Source of the DNA: Natronosalvus hydrolyticus
Lineage (GTDB): Archaea; Halobacteriota; Halobacteria; Halobacteriales; Natrialbaceae
Direction: 5' to 3'
NCBI GenBank assembly: GCA_025517525.1
Contig: JAOPJZ010000003.1
Location: 1 to 64,000 of the forward strand
DNA length: 64,000 nt
In this document: in pieces, positions 25,391 to 33,036 of the stretch
Position numbering within the stretch: position 1 is the first letter of the stretch
How the letters are laid out: each line of letters begins with the position of its first letter
Notes under the pieces: model-generated
Told to the model about the DNA's origin: nothing
What the model saw: the letters and a program-made list of their open reading frames with translations, nothing else
Databases searched by the model: none
Translations under genes and position numbers: made by a program

Positions 25391-26062
25391 ATGAGCAAAG
25401 GTGGCTGTAAGGTGTGTCGGGTCCGACGAGCGTACGATCTCAGCACCCTCGACGAGACGCTGCTCGAGCGCTGGCAACGTGACGAAGATCGTTACGGCTA
25501 CCGGCGGTTGGCGACCTACATCAACGCATCTATTCTCGAAACCGAACTCGAGCGCGCCGGACTCTACACACCCGAGACAGCGGCGACCGCCCTATACGAG
25601 GGTCTCGCAAATGACGATCCAGCAGTACGCGAGCAACTCGAGCGCGAGGAGCTTCCGCTGGAGCGCCTCGAGAGTGATTTCGTCTCATTCGGCGTCGTCA
25701 GAACCCACCTGCAGGAGTGTCTAAATGCGGAATGGTCGGGCAGGGAACGGACCACCGACTGGGAGCAAACCACCCTCGAGACGGTCGTCCCTCGGTTGCT
25801 CGATCGAACGCACCGGGCGCTCGAGTCCCTCCAACGGCGTGAGGAACTCGAGCTTCCCGAAGCTATCGAGCTGTCAATGACGGTCAGCTGTTCGTCCTGT
25901 GGGGAGTCGGCCTCGCTCGAGTCACTGCTGGCTGAGGACGCCTGGTGTGCGTGTCTCGAGAACCGCGAGGCGGAGTCGGACGACAGGCAGGACACCGGTG
26001 GATCGAACGACAACGCCGGGGAGAAATCAAATGTGGCGACGGACGAGCGGCGGAGTGAATAG
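25391..26062 (+). CDS. RdfA family paralogue (orphan, no adjacent sph)
   Basis: This 223-residue protein belongs to the same family as the one at 1977. It has CKVCRVRRAYDL at the N-terminus, ERWQRDEDRYGYRRLATYIN, ALYEGLANDDPAVREQLEREELPLERLESDFVS-type features split across residues 60-105, and a C-terminal CSSCG...CAC cysteine cluster. The N-terminal CxxC is missing in the other copy. The C-terminal 25 residues are an Asp/Asn/Glu-rich tail. No Sph gene follows. The ATG at 25391 is chosen because family similarity begins there; the upstream frame overlaps the Lrp gene. A role in cell shape or in control of an Sph protein elsewhere is inference. Confidence 0.78.
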   Translation: MSKGGCKVCRVRRAYDLSTLDETLLERWQRDEDRYGYRRLATYINASILETELERAGLYTPETAATALYEGLANDDPAVREQLEREELPLERLESDFVSFGVVRTHLQECLNAEWSGRERTTDWEQTTLETVVPRLLDRTHRALESLQRREELELPEAIELSMTVSCSSCGESASLESLLAEDAWCACLENREAESDDRQDTGGSNDNAGEKSNVATDERRSE

Positions 26063-26122
26063 CGTCAGTTCTGTGAACGTGTGTTCAGCCAAGCCGAACG
26101 GGGTTGTAGATGGCCTGCTCCG

Positions 26123-27298
26123 TCAGGGCCAGACGTCCTCGAGAGCACGCAAGACGTTGCCGCCGAGGATCTTTTCGATTTCCTCGTCGGTGTACTCCTC
26201 ACGGACGAGGTAGCGAACGATATTGTTCCACGCTTCCGTCGGATTTTCCATCCCTTCGACGTACTCGACGCGCTCGAGTTCGTTGCGAAGTTCGGCGAAA
26301 AACAGGTCGTGAAGACCGACGTGATCGCCGTAGAGCGTGTCCGGGCCGAATGTGACGTGATCGATACCGACGAGGTCCCGAACGTACTCGAAGTGTTCGA
26401 TAACGGCGTCGATAGTGTGGCGTGGGTTGTTCTCGAGCGTGGCCGTATTGTGCGGTGCCGCCTGAATACCGATCACACCGCCGGTATCGGCAACGGCCTC
26501 AAGGACGTGGTCGGGGTCGAGCCGGTCGTCGTCGAGCAGTTCGTACGCGCCGTTGTGCGAGAGAAAGATCGGAGACTCGCTGATCTCACAGGCGTCCAGC
26601 GTCGACTGATTGCTCGCGTGGCTGGCATCGATCGCCATGCCGACCTTGTTCATGCGCTCGACGGCCTGCTCGCCAAAGACGGTGAGTCCGGCGTCACGTT
26701 TCTCCTTGAGGCCCGAGCCAAGCGCGTTGGACTCGCTGTAGGTGAGTCCCATCATCCGGATGCCGAGGCCGAACAGAATGTCGATCCGATCGAGTTCGTT
26801 CTCGATGGGCATCGAGGACTCGATAGTCGGGATCATCGCGATTCGACCGGTTTCGTGCGCCGCGTGGATATCGTCGACCGAACGCGCAGGGACGACGAAA
26901 TCCTGGTGCTCGAGGTCACACAGCCGCATACCAAGGTCGTAGACGATGTCACGGAACTTCCAGCCGGATTTGGACGTGACGGCTGCGAGTCCATCGAGCA
27001 TATTGTCGAAAATCGCCGTCAGCGGTGATTCAGCCAGCGCTCCATAGGCCGTTTCCGTACGTCCCTGGGAGACGTACTGGAGCGTTTCGCTCACGTCGTC
27101 GGGGAAGTAAAACGGGTGTTCGTGCAGCGAGATGACTGGATAGGCCTCCCTGACCGCCTCCGCCCGTTGTTCCTGTTCGGCAGTGAGCTCGAGTTCGTGT
27201 GGCTCGCCGATGGCGTCGGGCGCTGGAAAGTCGAACTGTGTATACTCGTCGTCGTCGAGGTAATCGAACGGCTCGTAGCCGTCATACGTCTCTCTCAT
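26123..27298 (-). CDS. M19 family (renal-type) membrane dipeptidase homologue
   Basis: The 391-residue protein fits peptidase family M19. Possible metal ligands are in SLHEHPF (near 56-62; family HxD is here HxH), the bridging glutamate in TIESS (near 161), and histidines in DASHASN and SHNGA, followed by GPDTLYGDH. M19 enzymes cleave dipeptides, including those with a D-residue at the C-terminus. The ATG at 27298 was chosen because a TATA-like box lies 27 bases upstream. It is divergent from an Asp/Glu-racemase-type gene, which fits D-amino-acid peptide use. Confidence 0.85.
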   Translation of the reverse strand: MRETYDGYEPFDYLDDDEYTQFDFPAPDAIGEPHELELTAEQEQRAEAVREAYPVISLHEHPFYFPDDVSETLQYVSQGRTETAYGALAESPLTAIFDNMLDGLAAVTSKSGWKFRDIVYDLGMRLCDLEHQDFVVPARSVDDIHAAHETGRIAMIPTIESSMPIENELDRIDILFGLGIRMMGLTYSESNALGSGLKEKRDAGLTVFGEQAVERMNKVGMAIDASHASNQSTLDACEISESPIFLSHNGAYELLDDDRLDPDHVLEAVADTGGVIGIQAAPHNTATLENNPRHTIDAVIEHFEYVRDLVGIDHVTFGPDTLYGDHVGLHDLFFAELRNELERVEYVEGMENPTEAWNNIVRYLVREEYTDEEIEKILGGNVLRALEDVWP

Positions 27299-27324
27299 GA
27301 TGACGTCTGTAACTCTTTGTGCGG

Positions 27325-27358
27325 GTAAATATATCTTCCGAGGGACACCATCTATATG
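27325..27358. promoter_or_regulatory. Back-to-back promoters of the dipeptidase and racemase genes
   Basis: Minus-strand TATATTTAC (27325-27333) is 27 bases before the dipeptidase ATG, and plus-strand TCTATATG (27351-27358) is 24 bases before the racemase ATG at 27382. Both imply leaderless transcripts from one compact 83-bp control region, so the two genes are probably controlled together. Confidence 0.5.
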
Positions 27359-27381
27359 CCCTCTCGCCCACATCGTGAGTT

Positions 27382-28101
27382 ATGGTACAGATTGCATACC
27401 TCGGTTCGACCACTGGTCACGACGAAGCCGAACACGAGCGACGAGCAGCGATATCGAACGACCTGGTCGACGCAACCGTGACACACCTCGCACCGGAGAC
27501 GGGCCCTATATCGGTCGAGAGCCAGGTGGAAACCGCTTTCGCAGCTACCGAAATCTGTAAACTCGTCGCCGCTCACGAGCACGAAGTCGACGCCTTTCTC
27601 GTCGGTTGTTTCGGCGAGCCTGGCCTCGAGGCGGCACGCGAACTCACCGACAAACCCGTCGTTGGCTCGGCCTCCGCGGCCTTTCACGTTGCGGCCCAAC
27701 TCGCCGACCGGGTTTCCTGTGTGACCGTGCTTGACGCCGTCGTTCCGCTCGTCCGAGAGCGCGTTCGGGCGTGTGGACTGCACGACGTGGTGACCGACGT
27801 GCGCGTCGTCGACGCGCCCATCGAAGAAATCGGCCACGACGACTCGCTCGTCGACGATATGGTCGACGCCGGTCGCAGGGCCGTCGAAGAAGCGGGTGCG
27901 GAGGCACTCGTTCCCGGATGTATGAGCCTGTCGTACATGCGCGCGAACGAAGAAGTCGCCGAACGTGTCGGCGTCCCCGTGGTTGATCCCGTCGCCGCCG
28001 GACTCGAGACCGCCGAACTCCTCGCGACACAGGGCTTTTCCTCGAGCGCAGTGACCTATCAATCCCCAAACCGGGAGAAAATCGCGCATCTGCTCGAATA
28101 G
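27382..28101 (+). CDS. Asp/Glu/hydantoin racemase family protein, copy 1
   Basis: The 239-residue protein has the two catalytic cysteines of cofactor-independent racemases, in VGCFGEPGLEAAREL (near residue 75) and VPGCMSLSY (near 180), and the hydantoin-racemase-like TDKPVVGSASAAFHVAAQLA. Family members racemise aspartate, glutamate or 5-substituted hydantoins, or isomerise maleate. It is a clear paralogue of the protein at 40095. It is divergent from the M19 dipeptidase, supporting conversion of released D-amino acids or of hydantoins. The exact substrate is not readable. Confidence 0.84.
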   Translation: MVQIAYLGSTTGHDEAEHERRAAISNDLVDATVTHLAPETGPISVESQVETAFAATEICKLVAAHEHEVDAFLVGCFGEPGLEAARELTDKPVVGSASAAFHVAAQLADRVSCVTVLDAVVPLVRERVRACGLHDVVTDVRVVDAPIEEIGHDDSLVDDMVDAGRRAVEEAGAEALVPGCMSLSYMRANEEVAERVGVPVVDPVAAGLETAELLATQGFSSSAVTYQSPNREKIAHLLE

Positions 28102-28146
28102 CAACGAAGCGACTGCCGGAGTCTATGTACAAGTCGGCTACTCGAG

Positions 28147-28186
28147 TGGGAGTGTGCTCACTCCCCGAATGGGAGTGCGCTCACTC
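28147..28186. terminator. Double hairpin between convergent genes
   Basis: The 17-base unit TGGGAGTG.GCTCACTC occurs twice (28147-28163 and 28170-28186). Each copy is itself palindromic (GAGTG/CACTC). The pair lies between the convergent racemase and S9 peptidase genes and reaches the S9 stop codon. It is a likely bidirectional terminator. Confidence 0.5.
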
Positions 28187-30067
28187 TTCAAGGAGGTGCG
28201 TTTCGAACCAGTCTGCCGTCCGCGTAACGGCATCCCTGCGGGCCGCTGCGCCACGGAATCCGTGTCCTTCGCCCTCGTAAATATGGGCCTCGAACGGCGT
28301 GTCAGATTCCTCGAGGGCCTCCCGCAAGTGGTCGACCTGCTGGACGGGGACCCTGAGATCCTCGGCCCCGTGGAGTGCAGCAAGGGGTGTCTCGATGCTC
28401 CCGATGTCGTCGTGCAGACTGGCCGCCTCGTACAGCTCTCGGGCATCGTCGTCCTCGGGCGTGCCACCGAGGTCTCGCTCGCGGAGGAGGCGACCGATCC
28501 GGTCAGCCGCCTCGTAATCGCTGAACTGGTCGACGACGCCATACCACTCGACGCCGGCGTCCCACGTCTCTGGATACTGCACGAGACTGTGTAACGTCAT
28601 CAGTCCACCCCAGGAGCCGCCGTACACGCCGACGCGGTCGGTCGTCTCCGGCAGAGATCGGAGGAACTCGGCTGCGGCGCGGGCGTCTCGTACCTGACCG
28701 CCGTGCCAGTCACCCATCGAGAGCGCCTGGAACGGTCGGCCGTAGCCGCCGCTTCCCCGGAAGTCGATTGCCAACACGACGAACCCTCGTGCGGCGAGAT
28801 ATTGCTCGGTCGGATGCCAGCCGTTTCCATACTGGAAGTGCCCGCCACCGTGACACTGGACGAGTGCAGGTTTCGGTTTCTCGGCGCTGGCTGTGGCCGG
28901 TTGGTAGAGATACGCGTTGATCGAGAGGCCGTCGAACGAGCGGTACGTGACGTTCTCCGGTGGTTCGACGCCCCTGATTTCGAGTGGGCTGCGAACCGGC
29001 TGTGAACGCCCGCCTTTGACGGGACGAATTCGAGAGTGATCCGGTGCGGTCGGGCCGGCATAGACGAATCCGAAACGGTCGCCGTCGGGAGAAAGCGTCA
29101 CCGCTCCTGCGCCGAAGACACCCTCGTGGGTTGTCACCCGAGTCGGGACGCCGCGCGCGTCACTCTCGTCGTGCAACAGGATCGACTCGAGGTGCTGTAC
29201 GCCGCGGTCCCTGACGGGGTAGTATAGCTGGTCGCCGTCGGGACTCCAGATGGGAGACTGCTGGAAGTACTGGTGAGAAGCGCCAACCGGATACACGTCA
29301 CGGACGTCGCGCTCGAGGTCGACCACGTGGATGTCGTCGTGCTGGCGATACCACGGCTCGGCAGCACGGGTGGCGAAAAACGCCAGGCGACCATCCGGAC
29401 CCCACGACGGGACGGAACTCACAGTCAGTCCCGTGGTTACCCGTCGGTCGCGGCCGCTCGAGAGATAGTGCACGTGAACCTCGTCGGCCCAGTCGCGACC
29501 GTCGACCTCGTGGGCTGCCACGTAAGCGATAGCGTCGCCATCGGGCGACCACGAGGGAATCCACCGTCGGTCGTCCGCGGGGTTTGCCCCTTCGGTCCGT
29601 TGTTGCAGGTCGTCGCCGCTGGTGGTAACTGTCCATACGTCGGTACCGGTCCCGCCACGATCGGAGACGAACACCAGTCTCTCGCCGGACGGGCTGAACC
29701 GCGGTGGCCCGTCGAAACCGTCACTCGGTGCGATAGATCGCTCCGTTTCGTCGGTGAAATCGTAGATGCGGAGGTCGCCATCCCGAATGTACGCCACTGT
29801 CGAACCGTCGGGATGCCAATCGTAGGGACCGAATCGGCCGGAAATCCGCTCGTCGAACGCGAGCAGTTGCTCGTTCGTGGCGCGATCAACCCGGTGTTCG
29901 TAGAGCGCGTCGGCACCGTGCTCGCGCTCGAGGTAGGTGAGTCGGTGCCCGTCGCCCGTCGGTCGCCAGGCAACGCTGATCGCGGTGGGCACGTTCATCA
30001 CGTCAGGGTCGCCCGTCTCCAGTGCCAGCTTCTCCCGTCGCCCGGTCGGTGTTCGATGATCGCTCAT
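28181..30067 (-). CDS. S9 family prolyl oligopeptidase-like peptidase
   Basis: The 628-residue protein has an N-terminal beta-propeller of WD40-like/TolB-type repeats (SPDGDAIAY, GPDGRLAFF, SPDGDQLYY; about residues 20-350). The C-terminal hydrolase domain has nucleophile GGSWGG (near 468), aspartate in HGAEDLRVP and histidine in EGEGHGF (near 600). It is an acylaminoacyl-peptidase or dipeptidyl-peptidase type enzyme with no signal peptide, hence cytosolic. Its start overlaps the end of the upstream alpha/beta hydrolase gene by 4 bp, giving a two-gene operon for breakdown of imported peptides. Confidence 0.92.
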   Translation of the reverse strand: MSDHRTPTGRREKLALETGDPDVMNVPTAISVAWRPTGDGHRLTYLEREHGADALYEHRVDRATNEQLLAFDERISGRFGPYDWHPDGSTVAYIRDGDLRIYDFTDETERSIAPSDGFDGPPRFSPSGERLVFVSDRGGTGTDVWTVTTSGDDLQQRTEGANPADDRRWIPSWSPDGDAIAYVAAHEVDGRDWADEVHVHYLSSGRDRRVTTGLTVSSVPSWGPDGRLAFFATRAAEPWYRQHDDIHVVDLERDVRDVYPVGASHQYFQQSPIWSPDGDQLYYPVRDRGVQHLESILLHDESDARGVPTRVTTHEGVFGAGAVTLSPDGDRFGFVYAGPTAPDHSRIRPVKGGRSQPVRSPLEIRGVEPPENVTYRSFDGLSINAYLYQPATASAEKPKPALVQCHGGGHFQYGNGWHPTEQYLAARGFVVLAIDFRGSGGYGRPFQALSMGDWHGGQVRDARAAAEFLRSLPETTDRVGVYGGSWGGLMTLHSLVQYPETWDAGVEWYGVVDQFSDYEAADRIGRLLRERDLGGTPEDDDARELYEAASLHDDIGSIETPLAALHGAEDLRVPVQQVDHLREALEESDTPFEAHIYEGEGHGFRGAAARRDAVTRTADWFETHLLEE

Positions 30068-30951
30068 GTGGCTGTCGGGGTCACGCCGATTTCGTCGAAG
30101 AACTCCCGAACAGTCGCCAGGAATTCCTCCTGTTGTTCGATGTTAGGGGAGTGACCGCTTTCCTCGAAGATGACGAGCCGGGAGTCTGGGAGCAGTTCGT
30201 GAATCTCCTCGCTGGCCTCCGGCGGCGTAATGAAATCGTGCCGACCGACGGTTACCAGGAGGGGTACCTCGACGTTCGGAAGGTCGCCAGTGTAGTCCAT
30301 GTTCGGATGCTCCTCCGTGAACATCGTATTGTGCGTCTCGTAGGTGAAGTTACGCTCCTCGAGTTTGTTTCGGGCGGCTTCCGGATCGAAATCGTCCGCA
30401 TCGGGAACGTAGAGCGGCAGCATGCCGTGGAAAACGTGTTTGATGTCCTCGTCGGATCGGGCGTTTCCGTCCATGATTCGGTCGAAGTCTTCCTCGGTGA
30501 TGTCTGGCACGTCGAGGTCGCTCTCTTTGAGTTCGGGGAAACGGGCTTTGGCGTTTGCACGGGCGATTTCGTCATGTTCCCCGCTGGGAGCCGTATCGCG
30601 AAGCACCACACCGAGGAGGTGGTCCGGATATCGAATCGCGTACTCCTGTGCGATAAAGCCGCCATAGGAGCCGCCGATGACGATGATATCACCCAGGTCA
30701 AGGTGTTGTCTGAGCCCCTCGACGTCGTCGGTAAACTGCTCGTTCGAATAGGGACGCTGTTCCTCGGATTTGCCACACCCCCGGTGGTCGTAGACGACGA
30801 GTTTGTACTGGTCGGTCAGCGGTTTGTATGCCTGCAGCGATTTTTCGTGGTTGCTGACCCCGGGTCCTCCATGAAGGGCGATGATTGCCTGGTCGTTTTC
30901 CTCACCGTGCACCTCGTAATAGAGTTCGGCGCCGTTGATTTCTGCGTACAT
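30064..30951 (-). CDS. Proline iminopeptidase-like alpha/beta hydrolase
   Basis: The 295-residue alpha/beta hydrolase carries LHGGPGVSNH (oxyanion region, near 28-37), nucleophile elbow GGSYGGFIAQEYA (near 93-105) and catalytic histidine in EESGHSPNIEQ (near 268). HGGPG plus GxSxGG is the proline iminopeptidase signature, so it probably removes N-terminal residues (often proline) from short peptides. It is first in an operon with the S9 peptidase and divergent from the peptide-binding protein gene at 31131. Confidence 0.88.
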   Translation of the reverse strand: MYAEINGAELYYEVHGEENDQAIIALHGGPGVSNHEKSLQAYKPLTDQYKLVVYDHRGCGKSEEQRPYSNEQFTDDVEGLRQHLDLGDIIVIGGSYGGFIAQEYAIRYPDHLLGVVLRDTAPSGEHDEIARANAKARFPELKESDLDVPDITEEDFDRIMDGNARSDEDIKHVFHGMLPLYVPDADDFDPEAARNKLEERNFTYETHNTMFTEEHPNMDYTGDLPNVEVPLLVTVGRHDFITPPEASEEIHELLPDSRLVIFEESGHSPNIEQQEEFLATVREFFDEIGVTPTAT

Positions 30952-31100
30952 AGTATCGGTGTGTCCGAACCGACCGGTGATACGAGTGTAACTGGCCGGC
31001 AGGGTACGCCTCTAGCTGGTTGCTTTGTAGTGATAAATCTATGTCTCGAGCAACCTTGTACCGTGGTAGCAAGTTGCAAATTTTGCTGGTAACTATGGCG

Positions 31101-31107
31101 TTTTATA
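31101..31107 (+). promoter_or_regulatory. TATA box of peptide-binding protein gene 1
   Basis: TTTTATA ends 24 bases before the ATG at 31131. This fits a leaderless transcript and supports that start over codons further upstream. Confidence 0.55.
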
Positions 31108-31130
31108 GGTTGGTGCACCGATGTGTAGTC

Positions 31131-32807
31131 ATGCCGAAAGAGCGCATGCAAAAGCGAGTATCGGAGTTACCGGAACCGTCACGACGTCACGCGATGCAGG
31201 TGCTGGCCGCCGGTGGGGCCGCCGCAGTCGCTGGCTGTCTCGGTGGAAACGGTGACGACGACGGGAACGGTGGGAACGGTGGGAACGGTGGGAACGGTGG
31301 GAACGGCGGGAACGGTGACGACCACGACCCGAGCGAAGTCCAACCCGGTGGCACCCTCGAGGTGGGAATGAAAGAGGGCGTGCAGTCACTCGACGGTCGA
31401 AACGTGACCGGCTTGCAGTCGTTCCAGGTCTCGTACAACATCTATTCGAAACTCCTTCGGTACCACCACGAAGGCGACGGTGAGTACGTGCTGCAGGGGG
31501 ACCTCGCGACGTCGTGGGAGTGGGAAGACGACACCTCGCTCGTTTTCGAACTCGACGAAGACGCAGTGTTCCACAACGGGGATCCGGTGACGGCCGACGA
31601 CGTCGTCTACACCTTCGAGAGCATGTACGAAGAGAACTTCACCGCTGCTCTCCTGTTTGCGGCCGAGGTCGATATCAATGCGATCGACGATCACACCGTC
31701 GAGTTCGACACTGGCGACGAACCGTTCGCCGCCCTCGAGTCGACCCTCGGGTTCATCGTCGGCATCATGAACGAGGACGCCAGCGAAGCCGGCGACATGG
31801 CACTCGACCCGATCGGGAGCGGGCCGTTCGAGTTCGTCGAGTGGGTCGACGGCAGTCACATCACCCTCGAGCGGTTCGACGATTACTGGAAAGCAGACGA
31901 GGAAGGCAATCAGCTACCGTACCTCGACGGGATCGAGTTCACCATCTATCCCGACGAGTCGACAAAAATGCGCGACCTCGAGACGGGTGGCCTCGACTGG
32001 ATCGATTTCGTCCCCACACAGGACATCGATTCGGCGCGATCTGACGACTCGCTCAACACGGTTTCGGCAGGCCCCGGCGGGATTATGGGCATCTTCCAGT
32101 TCAACACCGTCGAGCCGCCGTTCGATGACCCCGAAGTACGACAGGCGATGTTGCATACCATCGACTTCGAGGCGATCATCAATATCGTGTTCCACGGTCA
32201 TGCCGAACGCGCTCCGAATCAGGCCCTTCCACCACAGACCGGCTGGGTATTCGATGATCTCGAGGACCCGTATCAGGGCGTGGACCTCGAGCGGGCCAAC
32301 GAACTCCTCGAAGGGAAAGATCCCGAGTCCTTCGAGTTCGAAAACTGGGTCCCACGCGGCGATCAGGAGCGCCAGCAGATCCAGGAGATGATCCAGGAAC
32401 AGATCCAGCAGGCACACGACATCCAGTACGATATCAACCGCGAGGATCGCAGCGTCGTCTTCGAGATGAACGCGACCAACCAGTTCGGTCTCGACGTCGG
32501 CGGGTTCAACGGGATGTGGGATCCTGACCAGCTCTTCAGTGCAAACATCGCCGAGGGCGCCTTCTTCAACTACGGCGGCTACGTGAACGAAGAGGTCGAT
32601 GCGCTCCTCGCGGACGGACGCTCCACGCTAGATGAGGACGAACGCCGGGAGGCCTACCGAGGAGTCTACGAAATTAACAACGAGGAAGCGGCCAAGTACT
32701 ACCCCTACTGGATCGATAACGTGATCGCGATGCAGCCGAACGTCCACAACTTCGAGCCACTCCACGACCAGACCTGGTGGTTCGAAGGGGTCTGGAAGTC
32801 CGAATAA
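31131..32807 (+). CDS. Peptide ABC transporter solute-binding lipoprotein (DppA/OppA-like), copy 1
   Basis: The 558-residue protein has a twin-arginine-like SRRHAMQVLAAGGAAAVAGC (the S itself is E-P-S in the mature gene context) with lipobox VAGC near residue 34, then a Gly-Asn repeat linker coded by a tandem 9-bp unit. The mature domain is a family-5 peptide-binding protein, with LATSWEWEDD, VFHNGDPVTADDVVYTFE (near 150) and GPFEFVEWVDGSHI (near 228). It captures oligopeptides outside the cell for the Dpp permease encoded at 34905-38818. A convergent paralogue lies at 33037, and 149 bp are nearly identical between the two. Confidence 0.9.
   Translation: MPKERMQKRVSELPEPSRRHAMQVLAAGGAAAVAGCLGGNGDDDGNGGNGGNGGNGGNGGNGDDHDPSEVQPGGTLEVGMKEGVQSLDGRNVTGLQSFQVSYNIYSKLLRYHHEGDGEYVLQGDLATSWEWEDDTSLVFELDEDAVFHNGDPVTADDVVYTFESMYEENFTAALLFAAEVDINAIDDHTVEFDTGDEPFAALESTLGFIVGIMNEDASEAGDMALDPIGSGPFEFVEWVDGSHITLERFDDYWKADEEGNQLPYLDGIEFTIYPDESTKMRDLETGGLDWIDFVPTQDIDSARSDDSLNTVSAGPGGIMGIFQFNTVEPPFDDPEVRQAMLHTIDFEAIINIVFHGHAERAPNQALPPQTGWVFDDLEDPYQGVDLERANELLEGKDPESFEFENWVPRGDQERQQIQEMIQEQIQQAHDIQYDINREDRSVVFEMNATNQFGLDVGGFNGMWDPDQLFSANIAEGAFFNYGGYVNEEVDALLADGRSTLDEDERREAYRGVYEINNEEAAKYYPYWIDNVIAMQPNVHNFEPLHDQTWWFEGVWKSE
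31258..31318 (+). repeat. Tandem 9-bp repeat coding for a Gly-Asn linker
   Basis: The unit GGGAACGGT is repeated about six times with one C variant. It codes for a Gly-Asn-Gly linker between the lipid anchor and the binding domain. Such tracts can change length by slippage. Confidence 0.75.
31809..31957. repeat. 149-bp near-identical inverted repeat, arm 1 (within peptide-binding gene 1)
   Basis: This tract matches the reverse complement of 33887-34035 with a single mismatch seen by eye, while the flanking parts of the two paralogous genes differ much more. That pattern points to recent gene conversion. Confidence 0.8.
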
Positions 32808-33036
32808 CGGAGTGGTTCCCACCCATTCACTCGGGCACCGACCGTGATCCGTGCGGCTATAACCAACCGCTTTTTTACCGGCAGTCGGCATCTCAGCCTG
32901 TTGTAACACCGAAACGACGGCTGGAGCGACGCTCGAGTGAGTGCTGCCTCGCTCAACGACCGGAGTTCACCGGCCTCACGGCAGACAGAAAAATCGACAG
33001 AGCCGCGCCTCGAATGCGACGAACTGGCAATTCGTC
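32808..33036. other. 229-bp convergent spacer
   Basis: This is the spacer between the stops of the two peptide-binding genes. A T-run (32871-32876) after a GC-rich stretch can end the plus-strand transcript. No gene is seen. Confidence 0.4.
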
